The position numbers were made by a program, and so were the translations under genes. DNA of 8,397 nt from an uncultured Gemmataceae bacterium (lineage in GTDB: Bacteria; Planctomycetota; Planctomycetia; Gemmatales; Gemmataceae), in the NCBI GenBank assembly GCA_937922175.1, contig CAKZUU010000147.1, positions 1-8,397 on the forward strand, written 5' to 3'. Under the pieces are notes generated by a model. The model worked only from the letters and a program-made list of their open reading frames with translations. It searched no databases and was not told the DNA's origin. Positions 1 through 6,499 of this stretch are shown here, piece after piece. Each line of letters opens with the position of its first letter. The first letter of the stretch is position 1.

Positions 1-1
1 G

Positions 2-463
2 AAAAAAGCTCTTGAGTCGACGCGAATCCTCATCGAAGATGCGGTCCAGCACGGAGCGCAACTGCTGACGGGGGGCAAGCGCTCCGAACGATTCGAGCGC
101 GGTTATTTCTTCGAGCCGACCGTGCTGAAGAATCCGTCGCCCGATTGCAAAATTCTTGTCGAAGAGCCGTTCGCGCCGGTGATGCCGCTGTTGGATTTCT
201 CCAAACTCGACGACGTCATCGCCGCGGCCAACAACACGCGGTATGGCTTGGCGGCCTATGTCTTCACCAACGACCTGACGGTGATGTGGCGGCTCGCCGA
301 AGGTTTGGAGGCTGGCATCATCGGTGTCAATGATCCGGTGCCGGCGACGCCGCAATGTCCCTTTGGCGGGATGAAAGAGTCGGGGTTGGGGCGCGAACTG
401 GCGCACGAGGGCTTGGAAGCCTATCTCGAAACCAAGTATATCAGCATCAAGCTGCGCGATTAA
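2..463 (+). CDS. Aldehyde dehydrogenase, C-terminal part (succinate-semialdehyde dehydrogenase-like)
   Basis: This is the last 153 codons of an NAD(P)-dependent aldehyde dehydrogenase; the gene begins left of the window. Enzymes of this family oxidise an aldehyde to the carboxylic acid in the cytoplasm. The visible part holds the cofactor-contacting segment EEPFAPV (family form E-x-FGPV, here with Ala for Gly), then the ANNTRYGLAAYVFTND stretch, and the C-terminal signature CPFGGMKESGLGRE followed by GLEAYLETKY. That ending is typical of succinate-semialdehyde dehydrogenases and related semialdehyde dehydrogenases. The catalytic cysteine and the Rossmann nucleotide-binding half lie outside the window, so substrate and cofactor cannot be decided. 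The frame is open from base 2 and stops with TAA. No terminator with a T-run is visible after it. The family is certain; the succinate-semialdehyde assignment is only a likelihood. Confidence 0.93.
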   Translation, partial: KKALESTRILIEDAVQHGAQLLTGGKRSERFERGYFFEPTVLKNPSPDCKILVEEPFAPVMPLLDFSKLDDVIAAANNTRYGLAAYVFTNDLTVMWRLAEGLEAGIIGVNDPVPATPQCPFGGMKESGLGRELAHEGLEAYLETKYISIKLRD

Positions 464-599
464 TCAACCGGCGTCGAACCGGAGGGGCGGCGTCGGTTGG
501 GCGTCGGGAAATCATTGGCCAATCGGGGCCGCCAATCGTATCCTGTCGCTGCGGACTGTGTCCGTCTCCTTTCCTAGGTCCAAAAATCAGGGGAAGACA
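464..599. other. Intergenic region with CCAAT-type inverted repeats
   Basis: This 136-bp gap separates the aldehyde dehydrogenase from the TIGR03067 gene. It contains a weak inverted repeat just after the stop (CAACCG 465-470 with CGGTTG 494-499). It also holds a perfect 10-bp palindrome ATTGGCCAAT (514-523), whose left half can pair instead with GCCAAT at 531-536. Neither hairpin is followed by a T-run, so they are poor intrinsic terminators. I found no convincing -35/-10 pair. Confidence 0.4.
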
Positions 600-1037
600 A
601 TGTCGCATTGGGTCAAGTCGCTGGTTTGTCTCGCCATCGGCTGTTCTGTTGTTTCGGCGGACGAGAAAAAGTTCGATGCCGAAAAGATTTTGGGGAAGTG
701 GACTTATACGGCAGGAAAGAAATCGGGTGCCGACTCCAATTTGGAACTCATTCAAAAGGGGACGGTCACCATCACGAAGGAGACCATCACCCTTCAGGAC
801 GAAATGAATAAGTTCGTGATCAAATACAAGATCGACGCGAGTAAAAGCCCCGCGGTGATCGAAATGGAGATCACGGAAAGCCCGTTTGGGGCGGGGATGA
901 GGGCGGTGGGTATCATCGCGATGGACGGGGAAGTTTTGAAGATTTGCTATAACTCCATGGGCGAGACCCCGCCGAAGCAGTTTGAGAGCAAGGAGGGCGA
1001 GTCAACCAACATGTTCGTGCTGAAGCGAGCCAAGTAA
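600..1037 (+). CDS. Secreted TIGR03067 family protein, unknown function
   Basis: This is a 145-residue protein with an N-terminal export signal and a single TIGR03067-type domain. Residues 1-20 form a signal peptide with a hydrophobic core around 7-18 and a likely cleavage after VSA. A lipoprotein alternative at Cys15 (AIGC) fits the lipobox poorly. The mature part starts with KILGKWTYTAGKKSG (family pattern 'GTW...'), then shows the KYKIDASKSPAVIEME strand pair. It ends with the family's most recognisable block, DGEVLKICYNSMGETPP...FVLKRAK. The ATG at 600 is chosen because AGGGGAAG lies 5 nt upstream and the signal peptide begins there; a GTG at 558 would add 14 unlikely residues. The family is abundant in planctomycetes and has no established function; it probably folds as a small beta-barrel-like periplasmic domain, which is inference. 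Its last 36 bp overlap the end of the opposing radical SAM gene. Confidence 0.85.
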   Translation: MSHWVKSLVCLAIGCSVVSADEKKFDAEKILGKWTYTAGKKSGADSNLELIQKGTVTITKETITLQDEMNKFVIKYKIDASKSPAVIEMEITESPFGAGMRAVGIIAMDGEVLKICYNSMGETPPKQFESKEGESTNMFVLKRAK

Positions 1038-2858
1038 AGGCAAGTTGACTGTCTCCCGGATCGCCGGCCAAGATCGCCGGTCCGGGAGTGTGCTCGGCGG
1101 AGTGACGGTGACCATTTCCAACCTTTTCCGTGGGGGCGCGGGCTTCTTGCGGACCGGACCCACATACAGGTCGCGTAACCAACGGAAACCCGTCTTCACG
1201 GAACGAATCAATCCGACCATGCCCAACGCTTGGTAAATGACGCGCACTCGCCATACCGGGTCACGCCAGTTGATCACGGCACGGAAGAAATTCAGCGGGT
1301 TGTAAAAGGTGGCATACGAGAGGTAAAGGTTCAATTGTTTTCGCCACGGAATCGGATCGTTGGTGGCGACACAATGATTGCCATCAAAGTGGTAATCCTC
1401 CACTTTGTGTCCGTTCGCTTCATCGATCACCATCCCTTCTTGGAACGGTTCTTCATAGGACTTGCTACCGACACTCGGCGTCAGGATGGTGATTTGTGCG
1501 CTGACGGCCCCGGTCTTTCTTAAAAAGTTGACTTGATTGACGATGCCGTACAGTTCCCCCCGAGTGTAGAGCGGCTGGCCATCGTGGTGCATCATCATGG
1601 CCATCGGGCAGATGCCGTGTTCGTTCAGCAGGTTGAACAGTTCCTTCGTCTTTTCCGGGCTTTGACCTTTCTTGACCAACTCGGCCGTCATGTCTTCGAT
1701 GCCGAACCAAATCGCTCGCAAGCCTCCCTCGCGGCACAACGGCAGCAAGTCGCGGTTCTTGTACACGTCGTACTCGGTGGCTTCGGTCATGAAAAAGACT
1801 TTGTCACGGAATCGCTTACCGAGGACGCGCCCCTTGGCCAATTCGCGGAATGTTTCTTCGACCGTCTCTCGGTTGTTGAAAAAGTTGTCATCCGTCCCGA
1901 AGAATCGGGTGATACCGGTCGCGTTGCCGATGTCTTCCATTTCTCGACGAAGACGTTGCGGGCTTTTGTAGCGGAATGTGAACTGGTTGTAGGCCGGGAT
2001 AGGACAGTACGGGCAATGAAACTTGCAACCGTGGGTCGTCACGAGCGACGCGGCTCCTGCGTGCCTTTTGATCTTGTGGATCGGCAGCGGGCGGCGTGAC
2101 AAACGAGAGCGGCGGTGCGGGGGCTCCAACAAGTGCATGCCGATCAACGGATGAGGCAGTTCGTCCAAATCTTGCACTAATCGCTGAATACCTGTGTCGA
2201 GGAGTCGGCCGAGTGGTTCATCGGCGTCGCCCTCACGGAAAACGAGACCCGGGATGTCGTTGAAGGCTCCTTCCTGCCTCAGTCGATGGAAGGCCTCGCG
2301 GGGATGTTCATTTCGGCCCCGATGCGTCATCAGCCGCTCCAGGAATTGCATCAGGACAAACTCTTCGCCGGTGCAGACCAGGTCGGCGCTGAGGCGTCGT
2401 TCGGGATCGAACCCGAAAAAATCCCAAGGCTCGTAGATCGCTTTGGCTCCACCCGCAATGATCAGGGGACGCGCCTCACCCAAACTGTAAGCATCGGCGA
2501 TCAGAGAATACGCTTTGGCCGAGTGGATTTGCATACTCGACACGAACAGCATTTGCGGGATCCGACCGTCCAGCCGCGCTTGACTGGGGCGGAAACGAGG
2601 ATTCCACTGCGTCTGGACAATTCGCGTTTGTGTCAGACCGGCGGAATAGAGGGCCGCCCCGACGGCCCTCGGTCCGGCGGTCAGCAAACGCATGTCTGCA
2701 AAGAGAAACGGACCCAGGCGCGTTCGCATGTCAAACGAGTATGCCACGACACAGGGAACCTCGGCGTTGCCCGGCAGCCGCCGTAAACGTCCCTCGATCT
2801 CTCGGTATTCTCCTGGCCGAGTGTAACGGTCATTCTTGGGGCGGCTGGGTAACTCCAT
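1002..2858 (-). CDS. Radical SAM protein with N-terminal B12-binding-like domain
   Basis: This is a radical SAM enzyme of 618 residues from the chosen ATG. The [4Fe-4S] cluster motif is GCKFHCPYCP (C-x3-C-x2-C), with cysteines near residues 278, 282 and 285, preceded by the strand SLVTTHG. The N-terminal 60-190 region looks like the Rossmann-type B12-binding domain that precedes many such cores (LLTAGPRAVGAALYSAG, MLFVSSMQ, LIIAGGAKAIYEP, CTGEEF). The cobalamin-ligating D-x-H-x-x-G motif is absent, so B12 binding is doubtful. The core continues with FFGTDDNFFNN, IWFGIEDM and ITILTPSVGSKSYEE. The C-terminal part (PLNFFRA...) resembles the tail seen in other B12-type radical SAM proteins. The substrate is unknown. 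The ATG at 2858 has GAGGT 5 nt upstream; a TTG at 2897 with AAGGGG upstream would add 13 residues. The C-terminus runs into the neighbouring opposing gene. It lies 59-98 bp downstream of the EEP gene, probably in one operon. Confidence 0.88.
   Translation of the reverse strand: MELPSRPKNDRYTRPGEYREIEGRLRRLPGNAEVPCVVAYSFDMRTRLGPFLFADMRLLTAGPRAVGAALYSAGLTQTRIVQTQWNPRFRPSQARLDGRIPQMLFVSSMQIHSAKAYSLIADAYSLGEARPLIIAGGAKAIYEPWDFFGFDPERRLSADLVCTGEEFVLMQFLERLMTHRGRNEHPREAFHRLRQEGAFNDIPGLVFREGDADEPLGRLLDTGIQRLVQDLDELPHPLIGMHLLEPPHRRSRLSRRPLPIHKIKRHAGAASLVTTHGCKFHCPYCPIPAYNQFTFRYKSPQRLRREMEDIGNATGITRFFGTDDNFFNNRETVEETFRELAKGRVLGKRFRDKVFFMTEATEYDVYKNRDLLPLCREGGLRAIWFGIEDMTAELVKKGQSPEKTKELFNLLNEHGICPMAMMMHHDGQPLYTRGELYGIVNQVNFLRKTGAVSAQITILTPSVGSKSYEEPFQEGMVIDEANGHKVEDYHFDGNHCVATNDPIPWRKQLNLYLSYATFYNPLNFFRAVINWRDPVWRVRVIYQALGMVGLIRSVKTGFRWLRDLYVGPVRKKPAPPRKRLEMVTVTPPSTLPDRRSWPAIRETVNLPLLGSLQHEHVG
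1053..1088 (+). terminator. GC-rich hairpin after the TIGR03067 gene
   Basis: The arms CTCCCGGA (1053-1060) and TCCGGGAG (1081-1088) match perfectly over 8 bp. An inner CCGG/CCGG pairing leaves a 3-nt bulge and a loop of about 9 nt. The hairpin begins 15 nt after the TAA at 1037, where a terminator would be expected, but no T-run follows, so it may act weakly or only as a 3' stabilising structure. It lies inside the C-terminal coding part of the opposing radical SAM gene. Confidence 0.45.
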
Positions 2859-2863
2859 CGGTG

Positions 2864-2868
2864 ACCTC
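2864..2868 (-). promoter_or_regulatory. Ribosome binding site favouring the ATG at 2858
   Basis: GAGGT on the minus strand sits 5 nt before the ATG of the radical SAM gene. A competing AAGGGG (2903-2908) sits 5 nt before an in-frame TTG at 2897. The ATG is preferred for its start codon, but the longer form cannot be excluded. Confidence 0.5.
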
Positions 2869-2956
2869 GGTTTGTAAAAAAACATCGGGCCACGCAACTC
2901 GGCCCCTTCATCGTCTCCGGCACATCAACAGGACACACGGCGGCCGAAATCTCGCG

Positions 2957-4051
2957 TCATGGCCCTTCTTGGTGCTCCCGAACTCGAAGCCGGACGACCA
3001 CCGGAAAGTGGTCGCTGTAGCCTCGTTTGTCCACGGGCCGATCGGCTTTGCCGAAGCTCCATGGTTTTCTTGCGCGAGATCCCGGGTCGCATAACCCCTC
3101 GTGGATCACTTGTAATGTGTCCGGCTCGCAAGTCCAGGCCTCCTCGTCGAGTAATCCGGGAGAAACACAGATTTGATCGTAAATCACCAATCGACCGTAA
3201 TAATGAGTCCCGAACTCGCCAGGATCTTTGCCCTCCAACAAATTGAAAAATCTCAGCTCCCGCGATTGCTTGGTCGTCGCGAGGTCAGCGGTGCGAAGAT
3301 TCACGCGCACGCTGGAATCGACAGGCGAATCGTTGAAATCGCCACAGACGATGATGTCGGCTTTGGGATTTCGCGTAAAAATCCGGTTCGCATCGCCATA
3401 AACCAGGTCAGCATAGCTGGCCCGCCGCTCACCCGTGGTATCGCTTTGCCGCGATGTCCAATGGGTCGCGTAAACCGTCAGCTCATGCCCGCCGGCCATC
3501 AGACCCACCACGAGGATTCGTTGCCTCCGATTGGGCAACCGGGGCGGATAACGGGAATTCAAGGGTAAGCGACTGATCACCGCCGGCGCGATGTGCCGAC
3601 CCGCGGTCACCGGTTCCATGACCACGGTCGTGTACGGAATCGCCCCGGCAGGTAGACTGCGATTCAGCGACTCGGTCAGAAGTTCCGCGGCTCGTTTGCT
3701 CTCCACCTCTTGGACGCAAAGAATGTCGGGTCCTTTGCCGTCATTTAATCGCAAAAGGGCCGTTGTTAACTGACGCAGTTTGAATCGAAGATCGTCTGGG
3801 TTGTCGGCGAAGCGATTGTCGTACTCTTCGTCGTCGGGGTTGCGAGAGTCGTTGATGTCATCAAACAGATTCTCGACGTTCCACGTGCAGAAAAGGTATT
3901 CCCCGGGCTGGGCAGCTTTGGGGAGCGAGGAAGTTGGCGTCGACCAAGGGATCGATTGGCTGAGATACAGGAGCGCAACCACGAGGATCAGAAGCACTAG
4001 GGCGGGCAAGGACAGTTGTTGGGGGCGTGACGAGCGAGATCGGGCCGCCAT
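2957..4051 (-). CDS. Membrane-anchored endonuclease/exonuclease/phosphatase family protein
   Basis: This 364-residue protein of the EEP (DNase I-like) superfamily hydrolyses phosphodiester or phosphomonoester bonds with a divalent metal. A basic N-terminus is followed by a hydrophobic segment at about residues 14-32. That makes it a signal anchor or uncleaved signal with the catalytic domain outside the cytoplasmic membrane. The catalytic motifs appear in order: TWNVENLFD (Asn58), CVQEVE (Glu115), ATHWTSR (His197), CGDFNDSP (Asp238, Asn240) and YSDHFPVVVRL (Asp347, His348). All residues expected for activity are present. The substrate is unknown; secreted relatives include extracellular nucleases and lipid phosphatases. 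The ATG at 4051 has AAAGGA about 9 nt upstream. It stands between the sigma factor terminator and the radical SAM gene, and probably heads a two-gene operon with the latter. Confidence 0.9.
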   Translation of the reverse strand: MAARSRSSRPQQLSLPALVLLILVVALLYLSQSIPWSTPTSSLPKAAQPGEYLFCTWNVENLFDDINDSRNPDDEEYDNRFADNPDDLRFKLRQLTTALLRLNDGKGPDILCVQEVESKRAAELLTESLNRSLPAGAIPYTTVVMEPVTAGRHIAPAVISRLPLNSRYPPRLPNRRQRILVVGLMAGGHELTVYATHWTSRQSDTTGERRASYADLVYGDANRIFTRNPKADIIVCGDFNDSPVDSSVRVNLRTADLATTKQSRELRFFNLLEGKDPGEFGTHYYGRLVIYDQICVSPGLLDEEAWTCEPDTLQVIHEGLCDPGSRARKPWSFGKADRPVDKRGYSDHFPVVVRLRVREHQEGP

Positions 4052-4131
4052 GCGCTTGTTCCTTTCGTCAGAAGGATCCGGAAGAGCCGTCCCAGAAATA
4101 CCTCGATGAACCTCGGGTCGGGATTTCGAGA

Positions 4132-4160
4132 AATGTAAAAAAAGGAGCCATCTGAAGCAA
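4132..4160 (-). promoter_or_regulatory. Weak candidate promoter for the EEP-radical SAM operon
   Basis: On the minus strand, TTGCTT (4160-4155) and TACATT (4137-4132) are separated by 17 bp and lie about 80 bp before the EEP start codon. They match the sigma-70 consensus at only 3 of 6 and 4 of 6 positions. The position just after the sigma gene terminator is sensible, but the match alone is weak. Confidence 0.2.
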
Positions 4161-4164
4161 GCAA

Positions 4165-4192
4165 GCCCGGGGAGGATACCGCCTCCCCGGGC
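4165..4192 (-). terminator. Strong hairpin terminator of the sigma factor gene
   Basis: A perfect 11-bp stem, GCCCGGGGAGG (4165-4175) with CCTCCCCGGGC (4182-4192), closes a 6-nt loop. It starts 33 bp after the sigma factor's TGA on the minus strand. Read in that direction it is followed by TTGCTTGCTTC and, about 20 nt on, by a run of seven T (4143-4137). The T-run is further from the stem than in a textbook intrinsic terminator. Confidence 0.65.
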
Positions 4193-4225
4193 CCGAGCCG
4201 ATCGTTCGACATCAGCGGGTCGCGA

Positions 4226-5884
4226 TCACCAGTCGATGCGGTGTTCGGCCACGTAGTCGCGCAGCTTTTTCATGATGCGGACGTTCAGTTGGCGGACCCG
4301 CTCTTTGGTGATGCCTAAGCGTTTACCGATCTCCTCCAAGGTGAGGTTTTCCTCATTGTCGAGCCCGGCCCGCATGCGGAGGATTTCCCGTTCGCGAGGC
4401 TCGAGGATGTCGAGCAGATGATTGATCTTGCCCGCTGCTTGCTCGGCCTGCGCGAGTTGCTCCTGCTCGTCGGTGCGGACGTCGGCTCGGGACTCGAAGA
4501 TCTCCTCATGACCAGTGAGGAATCGCTCCCGCCGGCTTTTCTCATCCGGGATCGAGCGAGCGAAATTCTTCATGATGGCCCAGCTCGCGTAGGTGCTGAA
4601 TTTATTGCCCCGGGAGTAGTCGAACTTTTCGACGGCCCGGATCAGCGACATGTTGCCATCGCTGATCAGCTCCCACAGATTGTCGCTGGGGCCCACGTGC
4701 TTTTTGGCGTAATTGACCACCAAACGCATGTTGCAGCGGATGAGCCGATCCCGCACAAAATTGATCTTCGCTTGCAACTCCTCGATGCGATCGAGGTCTT
4801 GGGAGCGTGCCCGTCGCGGATCCAGATCCGACTGCAACAGGTGCAATTGGTGTTTGAGGTAGTTCATCTGCCGAAACAGATGGTACTCCTGTTCCCTCGT
4901 GAGCAAGGGATACTCATACAGATGCGCCATCTCCGGCGGGACATCCTTGGGCACCTTCTTGCTGCGGAGTTGCTCTTGGAACCCCTCTTCATCCGGCATC
5001 GGACCGAGAATTTCGGCGGCCTTGCTGGGGTCGTCGAACTCTTGGTTGTAGATATAGTCAACCGGCGCGCTGAGCAGGCGATACGCCTTCACCTCGTTGA
5101 TCACTTTGTGGATCGAGGATCGCGTCCGGTGGTATTGTTTGGCCAACGTTTCCACGGTCATCCCCTTCCTGTAGGAATTAAAAATCTGCAACTTCGCATT
5201 CGGGTCCAATGTTCCGCTCATGTTGGGAAAGACCGCCTGATGAGGATCTCGGCGATCATGATTCCGAATGGTGTATCTCACCGTTTCCGGAGAGCGTCCC
5301 AAGGATCGGGCAATGCGTCGGCTGACATCCGTGAGCGAACCGCCGAAATTCGCCAGATTGCGCGCCTGTCGGATGATTTCCTTCTTTTCGTCGTGGGAGA
5401 GGTGCGAGAAACGTCGGCCTCGCTCAACCTGCTCGGGGTGCTCTGCAACGAATCGCTCCAAGACCGATAGCGGATACATCAGCTGTCGGCGTCCGTGCTG
5501 CATCACTTGGATGCCGATCAATCCATGCTTCCGCCATCGGCTGACCGTCTTGGTGGAGACGGCCAAACGCCGGCTCACCTCGGCCAAGGTCAGCCAAGGC
5601 TCGGTCGGCAACTCCAAACCTGTCTGCAACGTCTGGGCTAAGCGATCCAAAAACCGGCCCAAGTCGTGGCGAAGGTCATCCGCCTCGATGAGCAAGCCGG
5701 GGTACTCGTCCGTGCGGTGGTTCGTGATGCGGTAGTGCACAAACTGATAAGGATAAGTGCGACCCGGACGGACTTGCTCCAGCAACGCGCGCACACGCTC
5801 CATTTGCTCCTGCCGAATCCCAGGAGGAGCAAACCGAACCTGTTCTGCCAGCTGCTCCAAAGCACCAATCCGAAAATCGCTCAC
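4226..5884 (-). CDS. Sigma-70 family RNA polymerase sigma factor with N-terminal helix-turn-helix domains
   Basis: This 552-residue protein directs RNA polymerase to promoters. Residues about 97-148 form a MerR/excisionase-like helix-turn-helix (LTLAEVSRRLAVSTKTVSRW, then GRRQLMYPLSVLERFV). Helix-turn-helix-like segments follow at about 183-209 (LTDVSRRIARSLGRSPETVR) and 241-267 (MTVETLAKQYHRTRSSIHKV). The sigma core starts near 325 with YPLLTREQEYHLFRQM. Region 2 (376-456) includes NMRLVVNYAKKH, LWELISDGNMSLIRAVEKFD and KFSTYASWAIMKNFARSI. Region 4 (488-549) includes EPREREILRMRAGL, LTLEEIGKRLGITKERVRQL. Only a short linker stands where region 3 would be. The GTG start at 5884 is chosen because AGGAGG precedes it by 9 nt; the frame stays open to a GTG at 6037, which would add 51 residues. 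No anti-sigma gene is adjacent. It is transcribed away from the secreted protein gene at 6507 and ends in a strong hairpin. Confidence 0.9.
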   Translation of the reverse strand: MSDFRIGALEQLAEQVRFAPPGIRQEQMERVRALLEQVRPGRTYPYQFVHYRITNHRTDEYPGLLIEADDLRHDLGRFLDRLAQTLQTGLELPTEPWLTLAEVSRRLAVSTKTVSRWRKHGLIGIQVMQHGRRQLMYPLSVLERFVAEHPEQVERGRRFSHLSHDEKKEIIRQARNLANFGGSLTDVSRRIARSLGRSPETVRYTIRNHDRRDPHQAVFPNMSGTLDPNAKLQIFNSYRKGMTVETLAKQYHRTRSSIHKVINEVKAYRLLSAPVDYIYNQEFDDPSKAAEILGPMPDEEGFQEQLRSKKVPKDVPPEMAHLYEYPLLTREQEYHLFRQMNYLKHQLHLLQSDLDPRRARSQDLDRIEELQAKINFVRDRLIRCNMRLVVNYAKKHVGPSDNLWELISDGNMSLIRAVEKFDYSRGNKFSTYASWAIMKNFARSIPDEKSRRERFLTGHEEIFESRADVRTDEQEQLAQAEQAAGKINHLLDILEPREREILRMRAGLDNEENLTLEEIGKRLGITKERVRQLNVRIMKKLRDYVAEHRIDW

Positions 5885-5893
5885 CGCTATGCC

Positions 5894-5899
5894 CCTCCT
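5894..5899 (-). promoter_or_regulatory. Ribosome binding site fixing the sigma factor start
   Basis: AGGAGG on the minus strand, in full agreement with the anti-Shine-Dalgarno sequence, ends 9 nt before the GTG at 5884. This favours the GTG over longer forms of the same frame (ATG at 5989, GTG at 6037). Confidence 0.65.
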
Positions 5900-5955
5900 C
5901 TCGTTCCCGACCGCGTTGACCTTACCTCCCTCTCGTCGGATTCGACTTACCCTCG

Positions 5956-5997
5956 CCCCGATGCCGCTTCTTGGTTGGATGCCCCACATCGGGGGCA
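5956..5997 (-). promoter_or_regulatory. Possible alternative-hairpin leader of the sigma factor gene
   Basis: CCCCGATG (5956-5963) can pair with CATCGGGG (5987-5994). TGCCCC (5980-5985) can pair with GGGGCA (5992-5997). The two pairings share the arm at 5992-5994 and exclude each other. On the sigma factor transcript they would lie about 70-115 nt before the GTG start, where an attenuator or translation switch could sit. It may also be chance in GC-rich sequence. Confidence 0.25.
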
Positions 5998-6185
5998 AGG
6001 TTCGACTCTGTAAGATGTTCCATTCATAACACCCCACATCCGCATCTCATGACGCGCCGACATGCAACCCGTTGTCTTGGACGCCGAACAATTCGCTCGG
6101 ACATGCTCTCATTCGTTGTGTTCCTCGCTTCATTTGAGCAACTTTTGTACCCATGCTGTCCAATTCAACCCGTCTGACCATCAAC

Positions 6186-6232
6186 AATTAACATAAATTA
6201 TTTTTATTTAAATTTTTACGGTTATTTTATTT
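6186..6232. promoter_or_regulatory. AT-rich tract, probable promoter or regulator region
   Basis: Only 4 of these 47 bases are G or C, in a window that is otherwise in the mid-50s percent GC. The tract has runs such as ATTATTTTTATTTAAATTTTT. It lies about 300 bp from the sigma factor start on one side and about 275 bp from the secreted protein start on the other. An UP element, a melting region or a nucleoid-protein site are all possible; no specific motif decides. Confidence 0.4.
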
Positions 6233-6395
6233 GCCGAGAAAATCCAGTCTTGGATGCACTAACTTACTCTCCTACTGTTTAGACGTACAGGTCGGTTACG
6301 CGATTTTGTGTTGCGGAATCTCTCAAGTTGAAAGTTGTTCTTCTCAACCGCTCTGTCATGCAGGTTGTGCAGTCGGCAAAGCCAACGGGGTAATC

Positions 6396-6440
6396 AAAAA
6401 AAACGCCGCAACCTCCATCGTGTTGGTCCCATCTTGCGGC
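6396..6440 (-). terminator. Orphan intrinsic-terminator-like hairpin on the minus strand
   Basis: The arms GCCGCAA (6405-6411) and TTGCGGC (6434-6440) form a perfect 7-bp stem with a 22-nt loop that can close a further 3 bp (CCA/TGG). Read on the minus strand, the stem is followed by G and then eight T (6403-6396), the usual intrinsic terminator layout. No minus-strand gene lies just upstream of it. On the plus strand no T-run follows. Confidence 0.5.
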
Positions 6441-6494
6441 TTCGGTCCAAGTACAATTGTGATGCGGTGGTCTCAAACGACGCCAGGAGTGTCC

Positions 6495-6499
6495 GAGGA
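6495..6499 (+). promoter_or_regulatory. Ribosome binding site fixing the secreted protein start
   Basis: GAGGA ends 7 nt before the ATG at 6507. Together with the signal peptide that begins at this ATG, it rules against the longer in-frame reading from the TTG at 6231. Confidence 0.6.

Noticed and set aside
558..599. Upstream GTG start for the TIGR03067 protein
   Set aside because: It would place 14 polar residues before a normal signal peptide and lacks the ribosome binding site found before the ATG at 600.
1533..2099. Plus-strand reading frame of 188 codons opposite the radical SAM gene
   Set aside because: It lies wholly antisense to the conserved radical SAM core and has no recognisable motif.
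4418..5470. Long plus-strand reading frame of 350 codons opposite the sigma factor gene
   Set aside because: It is antisense to an unmistakable sigma factor, its translation shows no domain or motif, and it is what codon bias of the real gene would produce.
5885..6037. N-terminal extension of the sigma factor from the GTG at 6037
   Set aside because: The extra 51 residues are low in recognisable structure and have no ribosome binding site as good as the AGGAGG before the GTG at 5884; kept only as an alternative.
6371..6412. Cyclic-di-GMP riboswitch-like string (GGCAAAGCCAACGGGG)
   Set aside because: The short core resembles part of the GEMM consensus, but the preceding paired element with its GAAA tetraloop and the second helix are missing.
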